Origin: Bacillota bacterium
GTDB lineage: Bacteria > Bacillota > UBA4882 > UBA8346
Assembly (NCBI GenBank): GCA_012728785.1
Contig: JAAYEK010000045.1
Coordinates: 1 to 57,754 of the forward strand
Direction of reading: 5' to 3'
Length of the DNA: 57,754 nucleotides
Shown here piece after piece: positions 19,160 through 28,012 of the stretch; position 1 is the first letter of the stretch, and each line of letters begins with the position of its first letter. The notes under the pieces are model-generated. The model was not told where the DNA came from and ran no database searches. It saw only the letters and a program-made list of their open reading frames with translations. Position numbers and translations under genes: made by a program.

Positions 19160-19966
19160 CTATCGCACCTTATTTAACTCGGCCGAACGACAGGCTGCCG
19201 CTTGAATAGCCGTCATCAACGTACCGGCGAACCCGGCTTTTTCTAATTCAAACAAAGCTGCTGCGGTTGTGCCCCCAGGTGAAGTAACCTCATTGCGAAG
19301 CCTAGCTGGGTGTTCTCCGGTTTGCTTTAACATTTCAGCCGCTCCAATCACTGTCTCCACCGCCAAAGTCTTAGCTTGATCTCTTCCTAGCCCCAATAAA
19401 ACTCCGGCATCGATTAAAGCTTCGATAAAATAATAGACATAAGCTGGTCCGCTGCCGCTCAAAGCGGTTACGGAGTCCATTAATCCTTCCGTTACCTGAA
19501 GTACTTCTCCCACACATCCGAAGATAGCTTCAACTTGTTCAATATCAGCATTAGTTATGTTATTTCCAATGGTAAATGCAGCCACCCCACGCCGGATCCT
19601 AGCCGGGGTATTCGGCATTACTCGTACAAATCTCCCTTGAGGGATTTGATTTTCAAGGGCCGCCAAACTTACCCCGGCGGCAATCGAAATTAAGAGATGC
19701 TCCGAATTAATTCCGGGTCTTAACTCTCGAAGCAGTTCCGGTAAAACTTGGGGTTTAACCGCTAAAATTATTAACCGGCATTCGCGGGCAAGTTCCGTCA
19801 GATCCCGGCAAATACTAATCGCTAATTTGGTTTGAAGGGCTTCCCTACTTGAACGATTTGGTTCCAGTAAAACGATGGTATCCGGTTTAAATAAACCGGC
19901 CTGAACAACTCCGTCCAGCAAGGCCGAACCCATGGCCCCGCCTCCAACCATTCCTAATTTAAACAA
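19160..19966 (-). CDS. proC: Pyrroline-5-carboxylate reductase
   Basis: ProC reduces 1-pyrroline-5-carboxylate to proline with NAD(P)H. The 268 residues open with the dinucleotide site LGMVGGGAMGSALLDGV and carry LAVKPQVLPELL, RVMPNTPARIRRGVAAF and the signature VTALSGSGPAYVYYFIEALIDAGVLLGL. The C-terminal part VTSPGGTTAAALFELEKAGF is also typical. The start is TTG at 19966, whose ribosome binding site (AGGAG) overlaps the sepF stop codon, so translation is probably coupled. Confidence 0.96.
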   Translation of the reverse strand: MFKLGMVGGGAMGSALLDGVVQAGLFKPDTIVLLEPNRSSREALQTKLAISICRDLTELARECRLIILAVKPQVLPELLRELRPGINSEHLLISIAAGVSLAALENQIPQGRFVRVMPNTPARIRRGVAAFTIGNNITNADIEQVEAIFGCVGEVLQVTEGLMDSVTALSGSGPAYVYYFIEALIDAGVLLGLGRDQAKTLAVETVIGAAEMLKQTGEHPARLRNEVTSPGGTTAAALFELEKAGFAGTLMTAIQAAACRSAELNKVR

Positions 19967-19977
19967 ACCTTCTTCTC

Positions 19978-20472
19978 CTACCTTTCCCGTTCACTGCGGA
20001 AAAACGGGGATACACTCGGGGCTGTTTCCCGTTCCATCTCTCGCCCTTTAAAATCGGTATGTAGAGGCATAGCTACTTCAATATTGGCCGGAGTAAATAA
20101 AAAGATCGATCCGTTGATCCGTTGCATGCTTCCATCTAAAGCATAAATAGCCCCGCCGACAAAATCAGCGATTCTCCGGGCGATACTCTTCTCAGTCTCT
20201 TCCAGATTGATAATTACCACTCTTCGATTTTTCAAATGATCAACAATGGCTTGGACTTCTTCAAAGCTATCCGGCTCAATAATTAACATTTTTACGGGCT
20301 TAGTGTTGTTTAACTTAACCAGTTTACCCCGTTCACGGGGGTTATGGTTATAATAAGTATCTGGGGCTGTAGCTTCTTCTTCCTCTATTATTTCTTCGGC
20401 TTCAAATCCAAAGAGGTTTAAGAATTTTTCAAACATACCTCGATTTGACCCTTCATTCTCATATTTTGGCAA
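19978..20472 (-). CDS. sepF: Cell division protein SepF
   Basis: SepF binds FtsZ and the membrane and shapes the septum. It has a short N-terminal amphipathic helix (MFEKFLNLFGFE), an acidic linker, and the SepF fold with KMLIIEPDSFEEVQAIVDHL, RRVVIINLEET and ADFVGGAIYALDGSMQRINGSIFLF. Two starts are possible. A TTG at 20472 follows AGGTGA and gives 164 residues. An ATG at 20436 begins exactly at the amphipathic helix but has a weaker site. The second fits the known membrane anchor better. Confidence 0.94.
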   Translation of the reverse strand: MPKYENEGSNRGMFEKFLNLFGFEAEEIIEEEEATAPDTYYNHNPRERGKLVKLNNTKPVKMLIIEPDSFEEVQAIVDHLKNRRVVIINLEETEKSIARRIADFVGGAIYALDGSMQRINGSIFLFTPANIEVAMPLHTDFKGREMERETAPSVSPFFRSERER

Positions 20473-20483
20473 CCTGACTCACC

Positions 20484-21167
20484 TCACTCTGACTTAAAGA
20501 TAGCGGTCCCAATCCGGAGCAAATTAGCTCCTTCTTCCACCGCCACCTGATAGTCTTGACTCATTCCCATTGACAAATATCGCCAATTTGGTCCTAACTC
20601 CAGGTTGCGGGCTGCTTCCATAAATACTTCGCGCATCCGTCGAAAAACCGGTCTTACTAACTCGGAGTCATCCGTCAATGGTCCGATCGTCATTAAACCC
20701 GCCGGTATTAAATAGCTTGAAAAACGAATTTGATTAATCAATCCCGGAAGTTCGTCAACAGAGATACCATGTTTGGTTTCTTCAGCGGTCAAATTTAATT
20801 GGACCAAAACCTCGACCTTTTTTTGCATCTTAGCGGCCTGTCTTGTCAATTCTTCCACTAGACCGGCCCGGTCCACCGAATGGATCAAATCAAAATGTTC
20901 CACAGCTTGTTTTACTTTATTAGTTTGTAAAGTGCCAATCATATGTTTAATGACCTTACCGGACAAATACGGGAATTTGGCTACCCCGTCCTGCACCCGA
21001 TTCTCGCCTATTTCAGTGATTCCCGCCTTGATTGCTTCGTTGATTTGATTAACATCAACATATTTAGTAACCGCGATGATCCTAATTTCATTAGGATCTC
21101 GGTTGACTCCGGAAGCGCTTTGCCTAATCCGGTTGCGAATTTCTTGTAAATTAACGCTAATACTCAT
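20484..21167 (-). CDS. yggS: YggS-type PLP homeostasis protein
   Basis: YggS/YlmE proteins bind pyridoxal phosphate without catalysing a known reaction and balance the PLP pool. The 227 residues form an alanine-racemase-like barrel. The PLP lysine is in RIIAVTKYVD, followed by IGENRVQDGVAKF and HMIGTLQTNKVK. HSVDRAGLVEEL, TKHGISVDELPGL and the PLP phosphate site YLSMGMSQDYQVAVEEGANLLRIGTAIF complete it. It is packed tightly between the PhoH-like gene and sepF. Confidence 0.95.
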   Translation of the reverse strand: MSISVNLQEIRNRIRQSASGVNRDPNEIRIIAVTKYVDVNQINEAIKAGITEIGENRVQDGVAKFPYLSGKVIKHMIGTLQTNKVKQAVEHFDLIHSVDRAGLVEELTRQAAKMQKKVEVLVQLNLTAEETKHGISVDELPGLINQIRFSSYLIPAGLMTIGPLTDDSELVRPVFRRMREVFMEAARNLELGPNWRYLSMGMSQDYQVAVEEGANLLRIGTAIFKSE

Positions 21168-21169
21168 GG

Positions 21170-22486
21170 TTATCCCAATAATTTTGCGCCCAATTCCGCC
21201 AAATCGGAACGCTCTCCTTTAGATAAAGTAATATGACCGGCGATCTTTTCATTTTTAAACCTTTCAACGACAAAAGTCAAGCCATTACTATTCGAATCAA
21301 GGTAGGGATGATCGATCTGATAAGGGTCCCCGGTGAGCACAATTTTAGTCCCTTCACCGACCCTGGTGATGACAGTCCTAATCTCATGAGGGGACAAGTT
21401 TTGGGCTTCATCAACCAATAAAAATTGGTTCGGGATACTCCGTCCTCTGATATAAGTTAACGCCTCTAATTCAAGAATATTTAGATCTTTCATGCTATTT
21501 ACCAGTTGATCAATGTTTTCATTTTTATCGCGGTTATTAAAGAGAAACTCTAAATTATCATAGATTGGCTGCATCCAAGGGCGTAGTTTTTCATTGATGT
21601 CTCCCGGCAGAAAACCAAGGTCGTTTCCCATCGGAATCACCGGCCGAGAAATAGCAAACCGCCTATATCTCGTTTCCTCAACCACTTTTTGAAGACCAGC
21701 TGCTAACGCCAGTAAGGTTTTACCGGTTCCAGCCTTGCCGATCAGCGTCACCAGACGGACCTCTTCATCAAGCAATAGTTCCAATGCAAATTTTTGTTCT
21801 TTATTTCTGGCCTTTAAGCCAAAGGGGTCTTGATTGCTAAAACGAAGCGGGACTAATTTTCCTCCGCTAAGATGTCTGGCTAGGGCTGATTTTGACGTTC
21901 CAAAACTATCTTCGAGAATGATCATCTGATTGGAGAAGAGCCCCTCGTCGGGGAGAATGACTTCGCCCGCCTTAAAGAAACGGTCGATCATTTCCGGTTC
22001 AACTTTGATGGTCCGGCAACCGGTATATACTTCTTCAATCTCAATCTTATCAGTCTCATAATCTTCGGCGGAAATACCTAAAGCATCCGCTTTGATGCGC
22101 ATATTGATATCTTTAGTTACTAAAATAACCGGGGTTTGACTCTCCTTTTTTAAAGCATAAGCAACCGCAATAATTCGGTTGTCAACTTTGTTCCGATCCA
22201 GAGTTGGCGGAAGTTTCTCGATTTCTTGATGATTCAGTTCAACTCTAATCTTACCTTTCTGTTTCCCAAGGGATACTCCTTCGTCCAAATGACCGACCGC
22301 TCTCAATTTATCTAAAAATGCCGACACCCACCTTGCATTTCGGCCGACTTCGTCTTGTCTTTTTTTATGACCGTCGATCTCTTCGACCACCGCAATTGGA
22401 ATAACAATATCATTATCTTCAAATTCAGTCAAAGCCCTGGGATCATGGACTAAAACACTTGTATCCAGAATATAAATTTTCTTCAA
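21170..22486 (-). CDS. PIN domain plus PhoH-like ATPase
   Basis: This 438-residue protein joins an N-terminal PIN domain (acidic residues in YILDTSVLVHDPRAL, VDNRIIAVAYALK and LVTKDINMRIKADALG, about 1-150) to a C-terminal PhoH ATPase. The ATPase shows Walker A GKAGTGKTLLALAAGL and Walker B FLLVDEAQNLSPHEI. PIN-PhoH proteins are thought to be RNA helicase/nucleases; Bacillus YlaK is similar. The gene lies 11 bases after the HlyD-like gene and 2 before yggS, so it belongs to the division operon by position. Its exact task is unknown. Confidence 0.92.
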   Translation of the reverse strand: MKKIYILDTSVLVHDPRALTEFEDNDIVIPIAVVEEIDGHKKRQDEVGRNARWVSAFLDKLRAVGHLDEGVSLGKQKGKIRVELNHQEIEKLPPTLDRNKVDNRIIAVAYALKKESQTPVILVTKDINMRIKADALGISAEDYETDKIEIEEVYTGCRTIKVEPEMIDRFFKAGEVILPDEGLFSNQMIILEDSFGTSKSALARHLSGGKLVPLRFSNQDPFGLKARNKEQKFALELLLDEEVRLVTLIGKAGTGKTLLALAAGLQKVVEETRYRRFAISRPVIPMGNDLGFLPGDINEKLRPWMQPIYDNLEFLFNNRDKNENIDQLVNSMKDLNILELEALTYIRGRSIPNQFLLVDEAQNLSPHEIRTVITRVGEGTKIVLTGDPYQIDHPYLDSNSNGLTFVVERFKNEKIAGHITLSKGERSDLAELGAKLLG

Positions 22487-22497
22487 GTCCAGGCCTC

Positions 22498-23667
22498 CTA
22501 TCGTGACATAATAGTGGTTCCAATATCGATTCCTTCTATAACAGCCTGTTCCCCATCGGATTCCAATACCTGAACTTCTTGGAGTTTGTAACCATCTCCT
22601 TTCTGGATTTTCACAAAGGTCAGGCCTGCATTTTTATAAAGCGCTTGGTTGGGAACTACTACTCCCTCGACTTTCCGGTAGATAAGTAAAATTTTACTAC
22701 GTCGATTAGGTAGATACCGCTCGGAAACTCCCGGGTCATCAAAGGCTAGAATCATCTTTCCCCCGGCTAAAGGGATCATCTCTTTGATAACCACACTATG
22801 AGTACAGTCACTTAAGCTAATTTCCCAGCGATCACCGGCTTTTGGGGCGCCAGTTATTGAAGTGTCGATCATCACCGCAATCCTTTGGTTAAAGGGACTT
22901 ATTATTTTACCAAGAAATGCTCCCGGTTTGGCCCGATTGCCTATGGATTTTAAAGAATAATTATTACGGAATTCTTCCTCGGAAAGTTTGAAAAAATGGT
23001 CCGGTCCCAGTTTCCCTTCCCAATTATCATATTGAAAGAAAAAATATCCCACCTCCGGAGCGATTACCGGTTTAAAGCCATTTAATTCGTTTTTCACAGC
23101 TATCTGTGTTCTATGAATCTTATCGCTTACGATTTTGATATTTCGTAATATCTGTGTTTTCTCCTGCTCTAAAGAACCTAAATCTTCATTAACTTCCGAA
23201 GTTTTCAAAGAAGATTTTTGTAAATTTCCTTTTTTAAGGTTGATTTCCTGATTAACTCGTTCTAATTCCAATGCCAAATCTCGATCCTCATTATTTAAAA
23301 GGAACAATCTTTTTTCCAAATTAAGGGCGGTGCGGCTCGGTTCGTTCGTCAAACTAGAGCCGGTGTTGATAGAAGCGACCACCGCTCCTCTAGGTACTCG
23401 CGAACCATTTTCGACTATTTGAGTAATACTACCTTCAAATTCACTATGGAGTAATATTTCCTCCCTCAGGAAAAGTGCTTCAACCCAACAACTCTTTTCA
23501 ATTATGTCCCTTCGAGCGACTACCGGTTTGGCCGTCAAAACCCCCAAACCAATCCGGCCGATTTCAACCAACAAAACCAAGATTATCGTATAACCAAATA
23601 GTCTTATTAGGTTTCGCCTGCTCCAGGTAAATTTAAGTCTTTCATTACCAGAATATTCAGATTTCAA
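22498..23667 (-). CDS. HlyD-like membrane-anchored protein
   Basis: This 389-residue protein has one N-terminal membrane helix (LIRLFGYTIILVLLVEIGRIGL, about 20-45). A biotinyl/lipoyl-like half-motif follows (LHSEFEGSITQIVENGSRVPRGAVVASI). A coiled-coil hairpin comes next (about 120-200, rich in leucine heptads). The C-terminal beta region is of the HlyD/membrane-fusion type, ending VVVPNQALYKNAGLTFV. Such genes stand before yggS and sepF in several Clostridia; no transporter partner is adjacent. A role at the envelope during division is an inference from position. Confidence 0.75.
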   Translation of the reverse strand: MKSEYSGNERLKFTWSRRNLIRLFGYTIILVLLVEIGRIGLGVLTAKPVVARRDIIEKSCWVEALFLREEILLHSEFEGSITQIVENGSRVPRGAVVASINTGSSLTNEPSRTALNLEKRLFLLNNEDRDLALELERVNQEINLKKGNLQKSSLKTSEVNEDLGSLEQEKTQILRNIKIVSDKIHRTQIAVKNELNGFKPVIAPEVGYFFFQYDNWEGKLGPDHFFKLSEEEFRNNYSLKSIGNRAKPGAFLGKIISPFNQRIAVMIDTSITGAPKAGDRWEISLSDCTHSVVIKEMIPLAGGKMILAFDDPGVSERYLPNRRSKILLIYRKVEGVVVPNQALYKNAGLTFVKIQKGDGYKLQEVQVLESDGEQAVIEGIDIGTTIMSR

Positions 23668-23706
23668 AATACCGCTCCATTGCCTTAATAAATATTTGGA
23701 TGTAAT

Positions 23707-23832
23707 GTTGAAAGTCTAATGTCTAATGTCGAAAAACAAAAGTCGAAAGTTAATCATGATGTTGAAAGTTAAGACTTTAAGAAAAAAATTTCATTTTCAT
23801 CCACTTAGACTTTTAGACTTTAGACTTTTAAA
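23707..23832. repeat. Inverted heptad repeats between the HlyD-like gene and pgeF
   Basis: The left arm reads AAAGTCT, AATGTCT, AATGTCG, then AAAGTCG. The right arm on the minus strand reads AAAGTCT three times with one- or two-base slips. The right arm overlaps the last codons and stop of pgeF, so the repeat has entered the gene end. Confidence 0.7.
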
Positions 23833-24607
23833 CTGATTTTAACGCGATTATCCCCATCATCCGCCCGATTACTCCCTTTTCGGCGCGATAAGAAAAAAAA
23901 CGATCCGGATGACAACTGGTACAGAGTTTGGCATCATAAATTCGTTCCGGTTTAAGGCCAATTTCCGTCAGATCCAACCGGATGAAAGCTTGCAAATCGA
24001 CCCGGCTACCGGATTCATCCTCAATCACAGTTTGAGGATGGACCTTCTCAAAAGCTTCAGCCAATTGCCTGTCTACCCGAAAACAACCGCTGCATATAGA
24101 AGGACCAATGGCAGCCAGACAATTTACGGGGTTAATACCGAACTCTTCAATCATCCGTTTTATGGTAAACGTAACAATACTCTTAATAGTTCCCCGCCAC
24201 CCGGCATGGATAACTCCAATCGCCGGTGTGACCGGATCGTAAACAAAGATCGGTAAACAGTCCGCTGTATAAGTAGCCAAGATCAACTCAGTCTCTTTAG
24301 TGATTAAGGCGTCGGTTTCCGGAAATGCTCCTTCAATATTAAAAGCCCCCGAACCTGCCGCGGTTCTATCTACCAAGGCTACCTTCGTCCCATGGACTTG
24401 AATACCGGAAACCAACCGATCTAAATCCAGTCCTAAAACTTTGAGCCAAGATTTTCGCCGCTCAATAACACGGTTAGGATCATCTCCGGTATGCAGAGCC
24501 AAATTGCCGCAATTTCTCGCGGAAAACCCTTGGACAACTTGTCCGTCGTTTAGCTCCTCACATTGGAAAACTGTTAACCCCGGATAATTGGCTTGAACCC
24601 AACCCAT
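23828..24607 (-). CDS. pgeF: Peptidoglycan editing factor / purine nucleoside phosphorylase PgeF
   Basis: PgeF (YfiH, YlmD; formerly called laccase-like) is a cysteine-containing metalloprotein. It cleaves purine nucleosides and removes wrong residues from peptidoglycan precursors. The 259 residues carry the zinc and active-site groups in SGIQVHGTKV, LATYTADCLPIFVYD and IGVIHAGWRGTIKSI. SICSGCFRVD and the C-terminal CTSCHPDRFFSYRAEKGVIGRMMGII follow. The start lies 3 bases after the nrdG stop, so it is probably co-transcribed with the nrd genes. pgeF usually sits beside yggS, and here it is close. Confidence 0.93.
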   Translation of the reverse strand: MGWVQANYPGLTVFQCEELNDGQVVQGFSARNCGNLALHTGDDPNRVIERRKSWLKVLGLDLDRLVSGIQVHGTKVALVDRTAAGSGAFNIEGAFPETDALITKETELILATYTADCLPIFVYDPVTPAIGVIHAGWRGTIKSIVTFTIKRMIEEFGINPVNCLAAIGPSICSGCFRVDRQLAEAFEKVHPQTVIEDESGSRVDLQAFIRLDLTEIGLKPERIYDAKLCTSCHPDRFFSYRAEKGVIGRMMGIIALKSV

Positions 24608-24610
24608 CTG

Positions 24611-25138
24611 TTATCCACCCATTCCCGATGGTTGCCAAGGGACAACCACACCCTTAGCAAGACTTTCCTGAACTTTGATCAATCTTTGATTGGCAGAACC
24701 CCGAAACAATAAACTAAGGTCTTGCTTCTCCCGGATAAAAGGCCCGTCAACTAAAACTTCGGTTAACTTCAGCAATTCTTTATATCCAGGCCGGTCAAAA
24801 TTGGTTAATAGATATTCCCAAGTATAGCCGGTGTATACCCATAAATTCAAACCCAATTCCCGAAGGCGCTTTCCTAAAGTCACCGCTACCGGGGCTTGTT
24901 GAAATGGTTCTCCGCCACTAAAAGTCACTCCGGAAACCAAAGGATTTATTTTTAATAATTTAAGAAGAGCTTCCAATTGGATTTCTTTTCCCCCATCTAA
25001 ACTCCAGGTATCCGGATTATGGCAACCGGAGCAAGCATGGGGGCAACCCTGAAAAAAAACTGTGCTTCGAATCCCAGGCCCATCAACCACGCTTTCGGTA
25101 GTTACTCCAGCAATCCGTAGCAAGTCTTGATTAGCCAT
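24611..25138 (-). CDS. nrdG: Anaerobic ribonucleotide reductase activating protein
   Basis: NrdG is a radical-SAM activase that makes the glycyl radical on NrdD. The 175 residues show the iron-sulfur motif CPHACSGC (CxxxCxxC) within VFFQGCPHACSGCHNPDTW, the GGEPFQQ element and VLVDGPFI. I place the start at the ATG at 25138, which overlaps the last codons of nrdD by eight bases. The longer reading to 25189 lies inside nrdD. Confidence 0.95.
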   Translation of the reverse strand: MANQDLLRIAGVTTESVVDGPGIRSTVFFQGCPHACSGCHNPDTWSLDGGKEIQLEALLKLLKINPLVSGVTFSGGEPFQQAPVAVTLGKRLRELGLNLWVYTGYTWEYLLTNFDRPGYKELLKLTEVLVDGPFIREKQDLSLLFRGSANQRLIKVQESLAKGVVVPWQPSGMGG

Positions 25139-27233
25139 GAATTGACCGATCCCGTAACTCAGCCTGTTTAGCATCGTTAAACCGATCAACGGTTGAAAGG
25201 TAACCGGTAATCCGACGAATTCGGCGAATATTAGTGGAACCGCAAGACGGGCACTCTTTTTCGATTACACCCCGGAAAAAACAGCTGGGACATTCGTCTA
25301 CCGGGAAATTAATTCCGGCATATCCCATATTAGAGAGCGCCATGTGTTTAACCAAAGCCTCATAAGCTTCCAGATTATTGCTGGGGGGCGCTTTTAGTTC
25401 TACATAACTGATATGGCCGGCATTGGTAAGTTTGTGATATGGGCCTTCCAGGGTGACCTTTTCAAAGGATGAGATTTCGTGATTTACCGGAACATGAAAA
25501 CTATTAGTATAGTATTCCTTATCGGTAATTCCCGATTTCACTCCAAAGCGGCGTCGGTCTAAATTGATGAAACGTCCGGAAAGCCCTTCCGCCGGAGTTG
25601 CCAGTAAAGTATAATTGAGATCGTATTCTTCGGCAAAACCATCTGCCATGTTCCGCATAAAACCAATAATCTCCAAACCCAAGCGTTGGGCGCCAGGGTC
25701 TTGTCCATGATGATAGCCTGTTAAACAAGTTAACGCTTCCGCCAATCCGATAAACCCAATTGAGAGAGTACCATGTTTAATCACCGAAGCGATTACATCT
25801 TGGGACGACAACTTTTCCGAATCCAAATACAAACCTTGTCCCATTAAAAACGGCATGTCTTTCACCCGTAGTTTCGACTGGATTCTGAACCGGTGGTATA
25901 ACTGCCGGGCAGTTAAATCCATTAAGCTTTCCAATTCTTGATAAAAGATTTCCAGATCGCCACCGCTTTTTAAAGCCAGCCGTGGCAGATTAATGGTGGT
26001 AAAAGATAGATTACCCCGGCCGTCGGAGATCGCCGCTCCATGACGGTTAGCTATTACTCTGGTCCGGCAACCCATATAGGAGACCTCACTACCATATTCC
26101 TGGTTAAAAGTAGAGTCCATAAAAGCAAAAGTAGGATTCAAACGTTGGGCCGAAACCCGCATGGCTAATTTGAAAAGGTCGTAATTAGGATCCTCCTGGT
26201 TAAAATTGATCCCTTTCTTTAATCGAAAAATTATATTGGGGAAAATAGGCGTCTCACCCCTACCTAACCCCTTCTCATAAGCCAAAAGCAAAGATTTCGT
26301 GACTAACCGGCCTTCCGGCGAAGTGTCACAACCCAGATTGATACTGCTAAACGGTACTTGGGCTCCAGCCCGGCTATGCATGGAATTCAAATTATAGATT
26401 AAAGCCTCCATCGCTTGAAAAACTTCATCTTCCGAAGCGCCTATCATGAACGGCGCCATATCCCGATCAAAAGCTGCAAATGACTGGCCACCGTGCATAT
26501 CGTTTTGGGAGCTTTGTAAGATAATAGCGGCCAGTGCGGTTGCCGACGCAGGCCGTTTCGGAGACCGGATAAAACCGTGACCGTTATTAAAACCATTTTC
26601 TAACAACTGTTTCAGGGGAATCTGGACACAAGTCAAAGTCTTACCATAGAAATCCAGATCATGAATATGATAATCACCTTCCGAATGGGCCTGAGCCATT
26701 TCCTCCGGTATCATCCTGCTTAAGTAATAACGTTTGCTGGCTGCGGAGGCAATTTGAAGCATCTTCGCAGATGGGGAGTTGCTAATATTGGCGTTCTCCC
26801 GGTTGGTTTCAACTAAAATCTCTTCTACTACATCCATCAATTCCGACTTGGAGTCCCGCATTCTGGTGCGACGGTCTCGGTAAAGAATATAAACTTTTGC
26901 GGTTTTGGCATGTCCGGTTTCGATCAATACTTTCTCTACAGCATCTTGAACCTCTTCAACCGAGGGGATATTCAAGCCCAATTGTTTATATAAGTATTTG
27001 ACCACAACCTCCGACAGTTCTTCCGCCAGTTGCCGATCCTCCCCGCCTACCGCTTTAGCCGCTTTAAAAATAGCGCCGGCGATTTTTTCGATATCAAACT
27101 CGACAATGCGACCGTCACGTTTACGGATCGAACGAAAAGCTTTTTCACGGGACCGATTGATAAAGTTGACTACATTGTTCTCTTTGTCATTTGATTCTTT
27201 AATCGCTTCGAGCTCTTTCAGATTCTTTGCCAT
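25131..27233 (-). CDS. nrdD: Anaerobic ribonucleoside-triphosphate reductase
   Basis: NrdD reduces NTPs to dNTPs without oxygen, using a glycyl radical. The 700 residues begin with an ATP-cone (about 35-125: IRKRDGRIVEFDIEKIAGAIFKA), which gives allosteric control. The barrel follows, with HIHDLDFYG, QSSQNDMHGGQSF, HSRAGAQVPFSSINLG, CRTRVIANRHG and IGFIGLAEALTCLTG. Near the end, CPSC and a second CPSC bind zinc, and RRITGYLST carries the radical glycine. A CGGAGGAGAACC site precedes the ATG. Confidence 0.97.
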   Translation of the reverse strand: MAKNLKELEAIKESNDKENNVVNFINRSREKAFRSIRKRDGRIVEFDIEKIAGAIFKAAKAVGGEDRQLAEELSEVVVKYLYKQLGLNIPSVEEVQDAVEKVLIETGHAKTAKVYILYRDRRTRMRDSKSELMDVVEEILVETNRENANISNSPSAKMLQIASAASKRYYLSRMIPEEMAQAHSEGDYHIHDLDFYGKTLTCVQIPLKQLLENGFNNGHGFIRSPKRPASATALAAIILQSSQNDMHGGQSFAAFDRDMAPFMIGASEDEVFQAMEALIYNLNSMHSRAGAQVPFSSINLGCDTSPEGRLVTKSLLLAYEKGLGRGETPIFPNIIFRLKKGINFNQEDPNYDLFKLAMRVSAQRLNPTFAFMDSTFNQEYGSEVSYMGCRTRVIANRHGAAISDGRGNLSFTTINLPRLALKSGGDLEIFYQELESLMDLTARQLYHRFRIQSKLRVKDMPFLMGQGLYLDSEKLSSQDVIASVIKHGTLSIGFIGLAEALTCLTGYHHGQDPGAQRLGLEIIGFMRNMADGFAEEYDLNYTLLATPAEGLSGRFINLDRRRFGVKSGITDKEYYTNSFHVPVNHEISSFEKVTLEGPYHKLTNAGHISYVELKAPPSNNLEAYEALVKHMALSNMGYAGINFPVDECPSCFFRGVIEKECPSCGSTNIRRIRRITGYLSTVDRFNDAKQAELRDRSIHG

Positions 27234-27307
27234 TGGTTCTCCTCCGTATTTTAGATAAGAGTGATAATAGGAACGCTAAAACTTATTTCAATTTTAATTG
27301 CCTTTGT

Positions 27308-27760
27308 TCACTTGCCGATTAGGCTTTGGAGTTCAAGCATCAGATCTTCTAAATCCTTAAATTGACGGTAAACTGATGCAAACCTAACATAAGCGACTTC
27401 ATCTATTTTTTTAAGACCTGCCATGATGAGTTCGCCCACTACCGAGCTGGTTACTTCTTGTTCCATTCGGTTACGTAATTCGCGTTCAACTGAATCGACC
27501 ATTTTTTCAAGAGTCCCATAGGTAACCGGCCTCTTTTCGCAAGCTTTAACCAAACCACCTAGTACCTTAGCTCGATCAAAGGGTTCTCGGCGTCCATCCT
27601 TTTTAACAACTATTAAGGGCGCCTCCTCAATCCGTTCGTAAGTGGTAAACCGTTTTTGACAAAAAAGACATTCCCGGCGACGCCGAATACTATTACCTTC
27701 CTCAGAAGCCCTGGAATCGATGACCTTACTGTCCAAACCGCCGCAAAACGGACAATTCAA
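27308..27760 (-). CDS. nrdR: Transcriptional repressor NrdR
   Basis: NrdR represses ribonucleotide reductase genes when its ATP-cone holds dATP. The 150 residues have an N-terminal zinc ribbon (NCPFCGG and [13 protein letters not shown]) and an ATP-cone ([29 protein letters not shown]). The start is TTG at 27760, which begins exactly at the usual M-x-CPFC and follows GGGGGG at the right distance. A longer reading from 27778 would add six residues and cover that site. Two NrdR boxes around the promoter imply autoregulation together with nrdD and nrdG. Confidence 0.95.
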   Translation of the reverse strand: MNCPFCGGLDSKVIDSRASEEGNSIRRRRECLFCQKRFTTYERIEEAPLIVVKKDGRREPFDRAKVLGGLVKACEKRPVTYGTLEKMVDSVERELRNRMEQEVTSSVVGELIMAGLKKIDEVAYVRFASVYRQFKDLEDLMLELQSLIGK

Positions 27761-27774
27761 TACGATACCCCCCA

Positions 27775-27790
27775 ACACAAGATATTGTAC
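27775..27790. promoter_or_regulatory. NrdR box 1
   Basis: ACACAAGATATTGTAC matches the NrdR-box consensus acaCwAtATaTwGtgt at most positions. It lies between the -10 element and the nrdR start codon. Confidence 0.75.
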
Positions 27791-27798
27791 ACATTAAT

Positions 27799-27827
27799 AT
27801 TATATAACCCAACATTTTGTGTGTCTA
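27799..27827 (-). promoter_or_regulatory. nrdR-nrdD-nrdG promoter
   Basis: On the minus strand, a -35 TAGACA (27822-27827) and a perfect -10 TATAAT (27799-27804) are separated by 17 bases. The NrdR boxes overlap the spacer and the start region. Confidence 0.75.
27807..27822. promoter_or_regulatory. NrdR box 2
   Basis: ACCCAACATTTTGTGT matches 13 of 16 consensus positions. It starts 32 bases from box 1, about three helical turns, the spacing known for paired NrdR boxes. It covers the promoter spacer. Confidence 0.7.
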
Positions 27828-28012
27828 CCAAAATATTTTTTATTATAAAAAAAATAAATCCGCCCCATTCGTAAAAAAGACGAACAAGAGCTGATTACGC
27901 CTCTATGCTCAATATCTATCTATAACATAAACTTTTCACTTAGATGATTATAAAATCTTTACTCTTATATACTCTAATACGGCGGCATCCGTAGCTGGTC
28001 CGAAAAAACATT

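Noticed and set aside
27841-28012. Terminator of the eCIS operon
   Set aside because: Only a weak TTCGT/ACGAA hairpin without a following T run is present on the relevant strand, so no terminator is called.
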